64,000 nt of DNA from Nymphaea colorata. Taxonomy: Eukaryota; Streptophyta; Magnoliopsida; Nymphaeales; Nymphaeaceae. The stretch is taken from assembly GCF_008831285.2 (NCBI RefSeq), contig NC_045148.1, forward strand, positions 19,587,002 through 19,651,001, in the 5' to 3' direction. Position numbers and translations under genes: made by a program. Shown here piece by piece: positions 41,548 through 53,990 of this stretch (position 1 is its first letter; every line of letters starts with the position of its first letter). The notes beneath the pieces are model-generated. The model did no database searches and was not told the origin of the DNA. It saw nothing but the letters and a program-made list of their open reading frames with translations.

Positions 41548-44500
41548 TTGTGCCACATCATGTCAGATTTTCATCGAACTTCAGGTAATTCTATGTCATC
41601 AACCACTCAAGAAGATAGTCCATTCTTTCTTCATCATTCGGACAACCCTGGTACGTGTCTTGTATCCCAACAGCTCACTGGAGATAATTATGAAACGTGG
41701 AGAAGAGCCATGACCATGGCCCTTTTAGCCAAAAATAAGATGGGTTTTGTTGATGGTTCTATTCCGAAACCCACGGGTCCCCACTCTCTCATTGTTTCTT
41801 GGGAGAGATCCAACAACATGGTACTTTCTTGGCTGCTGAATTCTCTTCACAAGTCCCTGACTTCAACAGTCGTTTATGCCACAAACGCTGCAGACGTTTG
41901 GCATGAATTAAAGGCTAGATTCTCCCGGTCAAATGCTCCACGTCTTTATCAAATCCAACAACAGATTATTAACTGCAAGCAGGGACAATCTTCCATTAGT
42001 GCGTATTACACTCAAATCAAGGGCCGTTGGGATGAGTATGATTCGCTTGTCACTCTTCCCACCTGTGAATGTGGAGCCATGAGGAAAGCACATGACATTC
42101 AAGAACATGACAGATTAATTCAGTTCTTGATGGGGCTGAATGAGAGCTATGGAGCGATTCGTAGCCAGATCTTACTCATAGATCCTATCCCCAACACGTC
42201 CAAAGCTTACGCCCTGCTGGTTCAAGAGGAATGCCAACGTGATCTCCATGTTCCCCTACAATCTGACAACATTTCAGCAGCTATTGTGAAGAAACAGAAT
42301 CATGACAACAACCGCTTTAAGAGTCGAACCAGACCTCAATGTGAACACTGTGGGCGACTTGGGCATATTAAGGCTCGCTGCTACCTCCTTCACGGTTTTC
42401 CCAAGAAGAACACTTCTAATGGCCAACGACAGCAGCCTCAAGCAAACCTTCATTCTACCAATGATGCATTGTCAATTCCTCCATCCACAAAGTCTCAAGA
42501 GCAGTCGCCTCCCCTCACACCAGAACTATACCATCAGTTTATGGAATTCATAAATTCCAAAACACCCAAGGTCAACCTGGCAGGTATGTTAGAGTCACCC
42601 ATTGTTTGCTTAGCTTCCTCTCAAGTATGGATAATTGATACCGGAGCTACACACCATATTACTAATTGTTTGTCTAACATCATTTCCCCTTCTTTAGCTC
42701 AATCTAATCCTGTTAAGCTCCCTAATGGTTCCACCACTCCAGTTACCCATGTTGGTCAGTTGTATTTAAATTCTTCTATTACGTTACATCATGTCTTATA
42801 TGTTCCCACCTTTTCTTGTAACCTTTTATCTGTGTCCAAGTTGGTTGCTCAAAACAATTGTCAAGTTATCTTTGATACTCATTCTTGTACCATTCAGGAC
42901 CGACGCTCGATGAAGACGATTGGGAAGGGTAGAATGCAGAATGGCTTGTATATCCTTAAGGATGAAGAACCACGCGCCGCCGCTGCCTCACCAAACCAAT
43001 CTGTTCTATGGCATGTTAGACTCGGTCACCCTTCATTTGCTCGCTTAAAGTCCTTGTTTAGTTTCATTGATTCCTCTCATGTTAATGAGCATTGCTTCAT
43101 ATGTTATCTTGCCAAACAAACTCGTTTACCTTTTCCTAATAGTTCAATATCCACCACTAGCATATTTCAATTGATTCATTGTGATATTTGGGGAGGTTAC
43201 AATACACCTTCACTATCTGGCACTCATTATTTCCTCACTGTTGTGGATGATTTCTCACGTTGCACATGGGTTTTTCTCATGCGTTATAAATCTGAGGCAT
43301 TCTTTTATATTCAAAAATTTATCAATTTAGTAGAAAATCAATTTCAAACCTCCATTAAAAAAATCCGAAGTGATAATGGAGCTGAATTTTTTTCTGCAAA
43401 TATGGAAAAATTTTTACATCATAAAGGCATCGAGCATCAACATTCTTGTGTTGCCACTCCTCAACAAAATGGAGTGGTTGAACGCAAACACAAAGATATT
43501 TTAAATATTGCTCGTGCCCTTCGTTTTCAAGCATGCTTGCCTATAAAATTTTGGGGGGAATGTGTTTTAACTGCTGCTTATTTACTCAATCGTTTGCCTA
43601 CTCATCCTTTACAAGAAAAAACCCCCTATGAAGTTCTTTATGGACAAACTCCCAAATATAATCACATTCGTGTTTTTGGTTGCCTGTGTTATGCATATAA
43701 CATTGGCAAAGCTCATAAATTTGACTCACGATAACGTAAGTGTGTCTTTGTCGGATACCCTTATGGTCAACATGCCTATAAACTCTATGATGTTGACACC
43801 AATGAAATTTTCACTAGTCGAGATGTTAAGTTTATAGAAAATACATTTCCTTTTCAAAACCACCAAGTTCAAGATAGTGAAGTTGTTATACCTCTACCAT
43901 CTCAAGAATCACTTGAATATGTACCACAACCTTCCCCAACCAGCCCACCACAACCTCCTCCACCTCAATCACCTACACTCTCACCACCGGCACCACCATC
44001 AAATCACCATCAACCTAACATTGTTGATACTGTTACCCCCCACATTGATTCCTCTCACTCAATTGCGGCGATCAACTAGACGGCGCGTTCCACCTTCACA
44101 CTTTAAGGAATATCAATGTCATTCCATCACCCAGCCTACATCTTCTGCATCGACGTCGGCACATATGCAACCTAAAGGAACGAGGTACCCCCTTTGTCAC
44201 TACCTTCATTTAGACAAGTTTTCTCCTACTTATCAAGCTTTCCTTACATCTATCCTCAATCACCATGAGCCGTCCACTTTCCAAGAGGCAATGCAACATC
44301 AAGAATGGAGAGACGCTATGGCAGCTGAAATTTGGGCACTAGAAGCCAACTCAACTTGGGATATTGTTTCTCTCCCACCAGGTAAACACCCTATTGGCTG
44401 CCGATGGGTCTATAAAATCAAGTATCATGCCAATGGTACTATTGAACGTTATAAGGCTCGACTCCTTGCTAAAGGGTATACTCAAACCGAAGGCATTGAT

Positions 44501-45769
44501 TACACAAAGACATTTTCTCTGGTTGCTAAAATCACCACTATTCGATGTCTTTTATCAGTTGCAGCCATCAAAGGTTGGAGTCTTTCTCAAATTGATGTCA
44601 ACAATGCCTTCCTCCATGGTGATCTACATGAAGAAGTCTACATGACACTGCCTCCCGGGTTTACCCGACAGGGGGAGAACAAGGTGTGTCGGCTAAACAA
44701 ATCTTTATATGGTCTCAAACAGTCATCTCACAACTGGTTTTTTAAACTATCAGAGACTCTCAAACACCTTGGCTTCTCTCAATCTAAGGCTGATTATTCT
44801 TTGTTCTTCAATATCAATAAACAAGGCAGTATTTTCATCATTGTGTATGTTGATGATATAATCATTGCGGGAGACAATCGTGATGCCATTGAGAAACTGA
44901 AAGTCATCCTCAATAACAAATTTCAATTGAAGGATTTGGGAGATTTAAAATATTTCTTGGGTATTGAAGTAGCCCGATCCAAGAAAGGGATTTTTTTTAT
45001 CCCAAAAGACGTACACACTGGATATCTTACATGAAGCAGGATATAGTGGTGCCAAACCTAGTGAAACACCCATGGAGCAACATTTAAAGTTGGATGATGA
45101 AAAAGGGCAACTATTACAAGATCCCACCTTTTTCAGGAAAATAATTGGTCGTTTGGTCTATCTAACCATTACACGACCTGATATTATGCACAGTGTTCAC
45201 ATGTTGAGTCAGTTCATGTCGCAACCAAGAACAACACACTTAGAGGCAGCTTTCAGAATCCTTCGCTACATCAAATCTACAGCAAGTTATGGGGTCTTCT
45301 TATCATCTCATAGTGACATGATAGTCAAAGCCTTTTGTGATTCAGATTGGGCATCTTGCCCAATGACAAGGAGATCCACTTCAGATTTTTGCATTTTTAT
45401 TGGTGAAAGTCCAATATCTTGGAAAGTTAAGAAACAAACAACTGTTTCAAGGTCTTCAGCAGAAGCCGAATATAGAGCAATGGCTTTGACTTCTTGTGAG
45501 ATGACTTGGATAAAGTACATTCTTAATGATTTTGGAATTATTCTTCATCAACCAATGGAATTACATTTCCGGTGTTTCACGAAAGAACGAAACATATTGA
45601 AATCGACTGCTATGTCATTCGAGAGAAGATCCAAAGAAAGGAAATTTGTACTAAGCAAATTGACACTGAAAATCAAACTGCAGACATTTTTACTAAGGCA
45701 TTGGGAAAAGATTCGTTTGTAAAATTCAGATGCAAGTTGGGTCTCATCGATCCTGGAGCACCAACTTGA
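41548..45769 (+). pseudogene. gag-pol of Copia element 2, stop, frameshifts and RNase H deletion
   Basis: Frame 1 (41548-43734, 728 codons) holds gag, a CCHC knuckle (residues 265-278), a protease DTGA motif (Asp364), a GAG-pre-integrase LWHVRLGHPS and an integrase core with HCDIW, SDNGAEF and NGVVERKH. A TAA at 43732 is followed by the same frame to about 44030, where a C-run region shifts it. Frame 2 (to 45034) is Copia RT with YVDD at about residue 324 of that segment (44846). A T-run at 44994 shifts the frame into 45072-45722, and the RNase H part then loses about 28 bases near 45560, including the region of a conserved catalytic Asp. The final segment ends at 45769. Activity is not expected. 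Confidence 0.9.
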
Positions 45770-45776
45770 GGGGGAG

Positions 45777-46079
45777 TGTTGAACGTTACTTCCTATAACA
45801 ATCGAAGAAGATCGCCCAAAATCAAGGAATCAGAGATTGCCCAAAATCAAGGAATCAGAGATCGCCCAAATCAAGAGGATGAGTTGTTAGACGTTGCAGA
45901 TTGAGAAATCACAACAAATTAGGAATGATGATCTTGTATGAGCAGAAATCAAGGATAGGATCGCTTCTCTATTCTTATCCAATTGCCCCTATATATACCT
46001 TGTAAATGGTTCATAGAAACACAATGAGAAATACGGTTTCTTTCCTCTCACCATCGTTCCTATTCCTCTTTCTTTAACA
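45777..46079 (+). repeat. 3' LTR of Copia element 2
   Basis: Preceded by the polypurine tract GAGGGGGAG at 45768-45776. It matches the 5' LTR except for four substitutions. Confidence 0.95.
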
Positions 46080-46696
46080 AATCATTCTTCGAATTGGCGG
46101 TGGACGTATAATACCATGGATAAGTTGGGGAGTCTGCTGATTAATCTGACCTCTGAGGCGACAAGCGAGACTTCAACAGTCATGTTTGCAACGGGATACA
46201 CCCAGTACACCAATCTAGTGTCGATATACTGGTTGGTGCAGTGCACCGAGGGTACCAGCCTTGCTGATTGCAGGACTTGTCTGGATAACACCAGGTCCCA
46301 GATCCCAGCAACTTGCGATGACGCACACGGTTGTGAAATTGTCACGGGAAGTTGCCGTTTGAGGTACGATACGCAGCTCTTCTATATTACCACAGAACCA
46401 ACCCCATCTCCTCCGCCACCTCCACCAGATTCAAGCCCGAGCCCACCACCTGCCCGCAATTCAACACGTCCACGTTCAAAGCTACCGCCCCATTCAGCAA
46501 ATGCTACATCCAACACTACTATACCAGGCTAGTTCTCTCTCTCTCTCTTTCTTCTTTTCAGCTCTCTCTCTCGCTGCTAATATTTCTTCTTGCAGGCAAG
46601 CTGAACCACTCAAGCGACACATCTGTGGCTATAATCACCGTCATCGCTTTGGCCTTGACGACTGCATGTCTACTGACGATGCCGTCGTGGTTATAA
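46080..46696 (+). pseudogene. DUF26 (Gnk2) gene copy 2, 3' part
   Basis: Continues the gene after the Copia insertion. It encodes MDKLGSLLINLTSE..., the second Gnk2 domain with CX8CX2C (CTEGTSLADCRTC), the GCEIVTGSCRLRYDT stretch and a Pro/Ser-rich linker. The last intron starts after AG at 46527 with GC (AG|GCTAGT) and ends at AG 46595. The last exon (46596-46696) codes for a hydrophobic tail ending PSWL, as in the intact paralog. By itself this part has no start codon in a proper context, so it is scored as half of the split gene. Confidence 0.8.
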
Positions 46697-47791
46697 CTGG
46701 GCCCATCATATTCCGTTTGTTTGATCATATTATAAGTGTATGTTGTGTGATTTTTTCATGTGTGAAATCTGTCACTGTATTTCGTTGATCTTTTTTGTTG
46801 TTGCCAACAGCATTTCGGCGGAGTCCGGTTGTTAATGATTGCTTCTCACCGGAACCGCTTGGTCGTCGAATGTCATAAGTCCAGACAACTTTCAGTTCCT
46901 AAATGTCTAAGCATTGTTTACCTCGGCATCATTCCGGTGCTTGTAGTTATGGTCTTTTAATAAGAATTTGAAGGAAACGTATGGAGTTATAACGTGTTAA
47001 ATTTTGTGATCATCACAATACATCCACAATCTGCCATGGCACACAGAAATTGAGTGGTTTGGTGCTACATCCACAAGAGAAGAGATGACACCCAAGATCG
47101 GCCTAATTATCGGAACACTTCACTTGTGATCTTTTAAAGCAACAAGTTATTACTGTTTCATAAATTTGTATTTGGTTAATCTATACTTCAACAGATTCAT
47201 AAACTTTCGATCTCTCGAATTATGACGACCATGATGAGATGACACCTAAGCTCGACCTAATTATGCAAGCACTTTGTTTGTGGTATTTTAGAGCAACAAG
47301 TTCTTACTGTTTCATAAATTTGTATTTGGTTAATCCATACTTCGACAGGTGTCATAGACTTTGGATCTCTTTAATTATGACGACCATGATGACATGACAC
47401 CTAAGCTCGACCTAATTATGCAAACACTTCGTTTGTGGTATTTTAGAGCAACAAGTTGTTACTGTTTTATAAATTTGGATTTGGTTCATCCATACTTCAA
47501 CTGATGTCAGACTTTCAATCTCATAATGTATGGCCATGTGGTGAATCCAATTACAAACGGGTTCAATTGGATTTTGCAGCCTTCATATAAACTTCATATA
47601 ATGTCGCTGGGTTCATATTAATTTCGTGATTTGCATAGATCAATATTTTCCCTTTTCCGTTGTGAAATGAGCTTGGACGAAGAATGCGCAATTACTATAT
47701 ATTCGGAAGAGACGTGAAGGATCCTATTATTACCGTGGTGATCATGACATTTTCATATGAGATCCACATCCAAGGTCCATTTTTTTAATAC
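46697..47791. other. Tail of DUF26 unit 2 with short tandem repeats
   Basis: Non-coding and homologous to 17610-18360. From about 47080 to 47500 a unit of roughly 150 bases recurs three times with variation, each with TTTGTATTTGGTTAAT or a close form and GACGACCATGATGA(G/C)ATGACACC. No gene is seen. Confidence 0.7.
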
Positions 47792-47814
47792 TATATATAT
47801 ATATATATATATAT
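47792..47814. repeat. (TA)n microsatellite
   Basis: A 23-bp TA run immediately left of W repeat copy c, as with copies a and b. Confidence 0.9.
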
Positions 47815-48455
47815 GTTTGTAAACCTCGAATCTGCTGATATTGGGGCAAAGATAGTGACCGAGTAGCTGCCTTGGTCTAAAATTTTTATCGTCCTACAGT
47901 GTCATTGAGTGCATGTGTTCAACACAGAAATCTTGGTCCAATGCCACTGACATTTGCATCATATTACTCTCTTCAGACCAATTTTTTGAGTGGTAATTAT
48001 TATATGAATCTATCCCTAATATTGAGTAGATTCCTGAACCACTTGAAAAGGTGTTCTATAAATCTCTTTCAATATTTGAAGCAGATTTATAGACCAGTCA
48101 CTCAATGTTCCTTATCTTAACCCCTTAAAGTATCACATCTGAGGAATCGAACCAAAACCTAGAAATCGATTAAGAGAACAAGAAAAAATAATCTAATTTA
48201 ATATGCCGACCAACTGAACGGTGTATATAAAAGTAGATGAGAATTCTGCAGTTAGTTTGTAGGATAACATGGAAATTTCATTCTAGGGCCTAGATTTGAA
48301 ACATGATTGCAGAAAATGAGCACCTGTCATGATTTTCCAAGAAATTACTATACTTTGCCGGAACTTTTCAAATAAGGGCTTGGAGTGAATTTTGTGTGAA
48401 CTGAAAAGAAAAAAATGCCAGCTAAAACAATAAGAAAGTAATCAGGTACTGACAG
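47815..48455. repeat. Segmental repeat block W, copy c
   Basis: Matches copies a and b from GTTTGTAAACCTCGAATCTG to AATCAGGTACTGACAGA, then diverges. The right third of W is missing. Confidence 0.85.
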
Positions 48456-49110
48456 ACCAAGCATCTTTCGGTCATATGAGACATGGCACTTCCATGGAAT
48501 ACCATTGGCATTCTCGGATTCAAATCACATTATATTAAGCTCGCAAATCCTGCAGCGGTTAGAGGTTCTACAATATATATTCTCCATCTTTCAAGTGAGA
48601 TCACTGATTAGTTTGTGCTAGGTGAGTCTCTCTCTCTCTCTCTCTCCCCCATTCGTTGGCCTTCATCCAGTTTAATTAGGCCCCATGGATATATAGTAAG
48701 AGTTGTTTCTTGAATGTTGGATTTTAATTGATAGATGCATGCATTTATCATATGTCATATTAAATTACACATTGAATCTCTTTTTCTATATATATAAACA
48801 CGCAAACGTTACAAAGTACATACCTCCTCCAATCTAAAGGTTTTAAGTTCAAACCCTTGACGGATATCTTGCTAACACTTGTATATGACAGCATATTAAC
48901 GATATATATATATTGCCAAATGAAAAATTAGTTTGAAATTTTAACATAATTTGGTGGGTATTGGACTCAAATAAAAAAAATAATCAGGCTCTATCGGGCT
49001 GAATCGGCGTGCTGGTACTAGGTACCCGTCGGGTACCCGCTAAGCCTGAGCTTAGTGGGTACCGGGCCCGATGCCTAAGATTAATTAGATTACACCAATT
49101 CCTAAAAAAA
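48456..49110. other. Non-coding junction between W copy c and block X3
   Basis: No gene. There is a short (CT)n at 48628-48646. Positions 48950-49085 match 33530-33665, with GGTACCCG words. Nothing else is seen. Confidence 0.5.
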
Positions 49111-51966
49111 AGAAATCTGTTGATTGAATCGATTGACGTGAATCACATTTATTTCCCTTTTTTATTGCTTAATGTTTGTTGACCTCTCATATTGTCAATG
49201 TCACCTATGGCTTTGTCACTACTTTAGTAATCAATAAAGGAAATGGATGCTTCAATCTAACCAAATTGGAGGTAGCTGTCATTATTTTCTCACAAGATAA
49301 TTAAAGTCTCCCGGTTGTTGCATGTTGCCGGATGGCCAAAAACCCATAGGGATATTAGCGACGATTTACTGTAAACCGATTATATGTGCTAGTTTTAACA
49401 ACAATTTATGGTTTTTTCAGCAACACTTTTAAATTTGGCCATCCGACAGCTGTCAGATTTCAAATCAACTTTCAACTCTCAATAAGGAAGCTCAAGCAAT
49501 TCCTAGCTGGCTCGTTCAAATGGCCGAAGCTCAACGTTGTTGAAATTTTATTGCATGCAATTGAGTTTTAATGTTGGTAGAAGAATTAGAAATTAGGGCA
49601 TGCTGCTGCCACTGTTTTATCCAATGAATAAAAGAAATGGTCCAATATATAGGTGGTAGCCAAGAAATCTGCTAGTCCAGCAACCCTACTTTAACCGCAA
49701 AAACTGAAGCTTGAACGAGTCTGTGCTTTAATGGCAGAAAAAATAGAATTCATAGTAAGTCATTGCACCTACTCTATCCGTACGTTCAATAATATTGGCC
49801 CAATGTATAGCTGGCGTCCTGCAAAACTACTAGTTTCTTTGAACTTTTCAAAATCTGATTGAGCTCCGAAATAATACAGGTTAAGCATTTAAGACGATTT
49901 TCCTTGTTAAAATTGGCTGGTTTAAATAAGATTTGCTGAAAAAGGTTTTAGGTTAGAACTGTGGCTCATGACTTGGTCAGCTTGTTTCGGTAATCACTAC
50001 AACATATTGATCGTTGGCCATAAGTGCTTTGTTCCCTAACAGGGGGGCACATTGCCCTTACATCTAATGAGGGAAGCTGCTGCTTTAGGGGAAGCGTCAC
50101 ACAAACATCTCTTCCATGCTCAGTGACCCAATACCAAGTGGGAACCTCTTATTTAAAGGCCAGAGTTTATATAATGCATGTTACATACAGCTGGGCAGTG
50201 GGACGTCTTCCATTCAAGTGTAACTCCACGAATAGTGCCTCTCCATTCCTCAGTGTTTCACCCTCTACCATGGAACGTTGAAACCTTGAATTTGAAGCAC
50301 AGATAGTTTCTTTCTTTTTCAATGAATTTTGCATTCCATGTTTTGAATCTATTTTTGATGAAATGGAACTACAGTGCTCTGTTTGAGCACCAGAACGATG
50401 ATAAAGAACGTATTCTATAACAATCCGTTTGAGTTAATTTTGACAGCTTCTTCCGCTACCAATACATCAACCGAAACCACTTATAACCGTATAATAAAAA
50501 AATTTAGACTTGTTATAAGCAGACCATAGATTAAAAGGGAAAACCCAAGTGCTCATCAGTTGCACACCCACAATGCACTAAACCTTGGTGAAGAAGGGCG
50601 GGGACCTCACGATAAATTCTTTAGCAATGGGAGGTTATGGAATAAGTTCCAATGAAACATCCGCTGGATACATTAATGCGATAGGATGAGAACGCGAGCG
50701 CTTTTGTGGTCAGAAGCACACGAAGACTTTTATAAACTTATCGTATCCAACTGTGAACACCGAACAGTAAAGAGTAGACGAATGACAGGAAATGGTAGAC
50801 TATTATGAGAAAAGGGTGTACCATTCAGAAAAAAGCATGTACATTGGAACTTTTAAATATTTAGATGCATGCACAGAGACACCTGATCGTTATGTTGCGC
50901 CTGCTAGCTATAGGATTTCAATAATGCTCAGATGCAATTTTTCCTTTTATTTTTTCTTTCTTTTTTAGCTTCGGGGTTACCTTGTTTCAAATATCAGTGG
51001 TTTGAATTTTATGGTTATTGAGCTTTCTGAGGTATCCTAAACTCAAAAGAATGCTGAAAATAGCGATGACATTGGTTGGACAAAGGAAATGTCAGTCTGC
51101 AAATAAGGTGGACAACTTCATCTTCTGTCGTAACAATCAATTTAGTTTGATTCACCTGTCGACATTTGTGTTAAATCCTCCACCATTTATTGCCATTTTG
51201 TTAGCGCCTTCCAAACTTGTTTAGGATGGAGGCTGATGCTAGAATAGTTTATGTTTCTAAATACTCATGCCGTACATGTTATTGCCTGAGGTGGTTTGAT
51301 TTCTAATTTAATTATTTGTGCTATCTGCCATGATCAACTTTCGAGGCACTTCAGCAAGTAATAAGTTTACCTTGTGCGACAGTCAATTTCAGATGAGATT
51401 AACGTTTATGTCTCGTTCATAATTAATAGGACGAAAGAAGATCATGGACTGTCGAGTGGCATCTAGAAACTTTTATGCAAACAATTTTCAACTAATTTGA
51501 CTTGTGGAAGTGCCACTCTGACAGCGTAAACCTTCTAAGGAGAAAATTCGGAAAGGGAATAAAATGTGGTAAAAAAAATTGAAAATGTGGACAACCTGAA
51601 AATGGGGTAAAAAAAATTCGGAAAGGGAATAAAATGTGGACATTTTCGGTCTCCTTACAGCACGTATATTTTTTTGTTGACGGATTCAGTTTGCTGACAT
51701 TGACGGATTCGATTTGTTTACATCTCCACCTTTCTTGACTTTTCTTATTCTACCCATCCTTGGCTGTTACAACCACTTGTTCCCGTCCATCCTTTATGCT
51801 GATAGATGCCAATCGAAGCGAGGTGCATAATGAATTCCCTTTAATGGTCAAGGGTTCAGAATACATGCCAACGGAAATGAAACAATATCTCCTTACACAT
51901 TCATCTCTCCGTATCCTACACACAACCAATCATGTTTATGAGGCTCCCTAGCTAGGAGAACTTGAG
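49111..51966. repeat. Segmental block X3, uninterrupted copy
   Basis: The most complete copy of block X. It shows the empty target sites for the Harbinger-type element (49230) and for Copia element 1 (50259-50276). It runs directly into the intact DUF26 gene. At 51545-51640 a short sequence (AAATTCGGAAAGGGAATAAAATG) is locally duplicated. Confidence 0.85.
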
Positions 51967-53072
51967 ATGGGTTACTCTGTAATGGTGCTAAGGATGAAGA
52001 TCGGATTCCCCCTCCTCGTCCTCTTCCTCCTCCTTTCCTTCCGCGTCGACCCTGCAATGAGCAGCAATGACTATATTGATAGCTACTGCAACACGGACAT
52101 CAATTACATTGACGGAAGCGAGTTTCAAACGAACATGCGCCTCGCCTTTGCCACTTTGATAGCGGATGTCAATCCCCTTGGTTTCTCCAATGCCACACAG
52201 GGGGAAGGATCGGATAGAGTGTATGCCATGGCGCAGTGCAGGGGCGACGTTGGTCAGAATACCTGCAAGGAGTGCATCGACACTTCGACCCAAAAGGTCA
52301 ACGACACAGACTGCACCCACCCCATGGAAGCCATCATATGGTATGAAAACTGCCAGCTCCGCTACTCCAACACCGACTTCTTTGGTATCCTCGATGTCGC
52401 ACATTCTGGGTATAATAGTTGGAACGATGACGTGGTGGCTGACGAGTCCTTCAACGAGCAGCTGGGCAGTCTGCTTCAGAATCTAACTTCTCTAGCAACA
52501 ACACCAAGAGAGCCAGCTTCAAAGTTAATGTTTGCCACGGGCAACATCCTCTACACCGATCTGCAGACAATATACGGGCTAGTGCAGTGTACCGGAGATA
52601 CCAGCGTTGCTGATTGTAAGCAGTGTTTGGACACCACCAGGTCCCAGATACCAACAACGGAGTTTTGCGATCATTCAACCGGCTGTGAAATTGTCACCGG
52701 AAGTTGCCGTTTGAGGTACGATACGAAGCTCTTTTATGAAACCACAACAACTTCAATCCCTTCTCCTCCGCCACCTCCAGCAGATTCAAGCCCAAGCCCA
52801 TCCCTCCCGCCCAATTCAGCACCTCTATCAAGTCCAGAGCCAAGCGTATTAACTCCTCCGCCCAATTCAGCACCTGTAACATCCAACACTACTACATCAG
52901 GCCAGTCCTCTTTCTCTCTCTTTGTTCTTTTCAGCTCTCTCTCTCTTTCTGCTAATATTTCTCCTTTGCAGACAAGCGGAACCACTCAAGCGGCACATCT
53001 GTGGCTATAATAACCATCATTACTTTTGCGTTCACGACTACAGATCTACTCGCGATGCCGTCGTGGTTATAA
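51967..53072 (+). CDS. DUF26 (Gnk2) double-domain secreted or membrane protein, copy 3, intact
   Basis: The only intact member of the array. Exon 1 (51967-52900) codes for a signal peptide (about residues 1-31), a first Gnk2 domain with CRGDVGQNTCKEC, a second with CTGDTSVADCKQC (both CX8CX2C), and a Pro/Ser-rich linker. I propose exon 2 at 52972-53072, joined through a GC-AG intron (AG|GCCAGT at 52900, acceptor AG at 52971). That yields 344 residues ending in a hydrophobic stretch of about 25 residues and PSWL, like the membrane anchor of cysteine-rich repeat secretory / PDLP-type proteins. The alternative without splicing ends at 53010 after 347 residues without a clear membrane anchor. There is no kinase domain, so it is not a CRK as it stands. 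By family role, such proteins work in the apoplast or at plasmodesmata, often in defence; the exact role here is unknown. Confidence 0.82.
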
Positions 53073-53181
53073 CTAGGCCCACCATAATCGGTTTGTTTGA
53101 TCATATTACAAGTTTATGTCGTGTGATTTTTTCATGTGTGATCTGTCAGTGTATTTCTTTGTTCTTTTTTGTTGTTGCCAA

Positions 53182-53387
53182 TGTTACGAGATTTATGGAG
53201 GAAGATTGACATCAAGATTGGCAAGCATATTACGATTGATCAGATAAGGGAAAGAAATTCTCCCTTTTGCATAACCGTTCTCTTGGCTCGCCAAAATCAA
53301 AGTGTATAAATCTCCCTTCTCTCTTTGATTGTAAGAACCACGTAAATTCTTGCTGTTTCTCCTTGTTCCTCTTATGGTTTTTTAACA
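53182..53387. mobile_element. Solo LTR, 206 bp, with 5-bp target duplication
   Basis: Begins TGTTACGAGATTTATGG and ends TTTTTTAACA, with TG...CA ends. It is flanked by GCCAA on both sides (53177-53181 and 53388-53392). Paralogous tails read TTGTTGCCAACAGCA without it (near 17695 and 46802), which confirms insertion. Its length and lack of internal sequence fit a solo LTR or a small TRIM-type element. It does not match the LTRs of the other elements here beyond the ends. Confidence 0.85.
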
Positions 53388-53737
53388 GCCAACAGCACTC
53401 AGGCAGACTCCGGTTGTTAATGGTTGCTTCTCACGAGAACGGCCTCGTCGTCCAACGTCATTAGTCCACTCAACTTTCAGTTCCTAAATGTCCAAGCATC
53501 ATTTGGGTCGTCATCATTTCGGAGATTGTAGTTATCGTCTTTTAATAGGAGTTATAACGCTGGGCTGGTAAGTTCTTTGGTCTGACTAAGAAGATTGACT
53601 TGTATGGGAATTAATCGAATCATGACGACCATGACGAGATGACACCAACTTGTTTCATAAATTTGTATTTGGTTAATTCATACTTTAACGGATGTCATAG
53701 TAGTGCCATCCTTGGTTTATAGATGATAGCTGAAATG
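53388..53737. other. Tail of DUF26 unit 3
   Basis: Resumes the conserved tail at CAACAGCACTCAGGC. Homology to the other units fades after about 53700. No gene is seen. Confidence 0.6.
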
Positions 53738-53990
53738 AAGGATACCAGCAGAGCGTAATGCGTATCCTTGGTTCTCTTTTACTTGCTCGTGGGTCGAAGA
53801 CAATAAAAGATAGCTTCTGCCACGATCATTCTCATGAAAAGGTCTGTGGTGGATAAAATGGTAAAAGTTGTTCCTCTTTTAGCAGAATACTTTTATAATA
53901 TAATAAGAGGAGGCAAATGTTTTCAAGGGAAAAAGAGAGGGATCGGCAGTCTGTGATAGCCTTTCCGTGCTTCTCTAGTTCTGCAGCCTT

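Larger units (their letters stand above)
40394..46079 (+). mobile_element. Copia LTR retrotransposon 2 (RE1-like), degenerate
   Basis: 5,686 bp with 303-bp LTRs and TG...CA ends. A perfect 5-bp duplication AATCA flanks it (40389-40393 and 46080-46084), and the sequence without it reads GTCAATCATTCTTCG, as in the array units. The LTRs differ by four substitutions. The coding region has one stop, three frameshifts and a deletion in RNase H. It sits in the last unit of the DUF26 hairpin array, so the array is older than this insertion. Confidence 0.95.
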
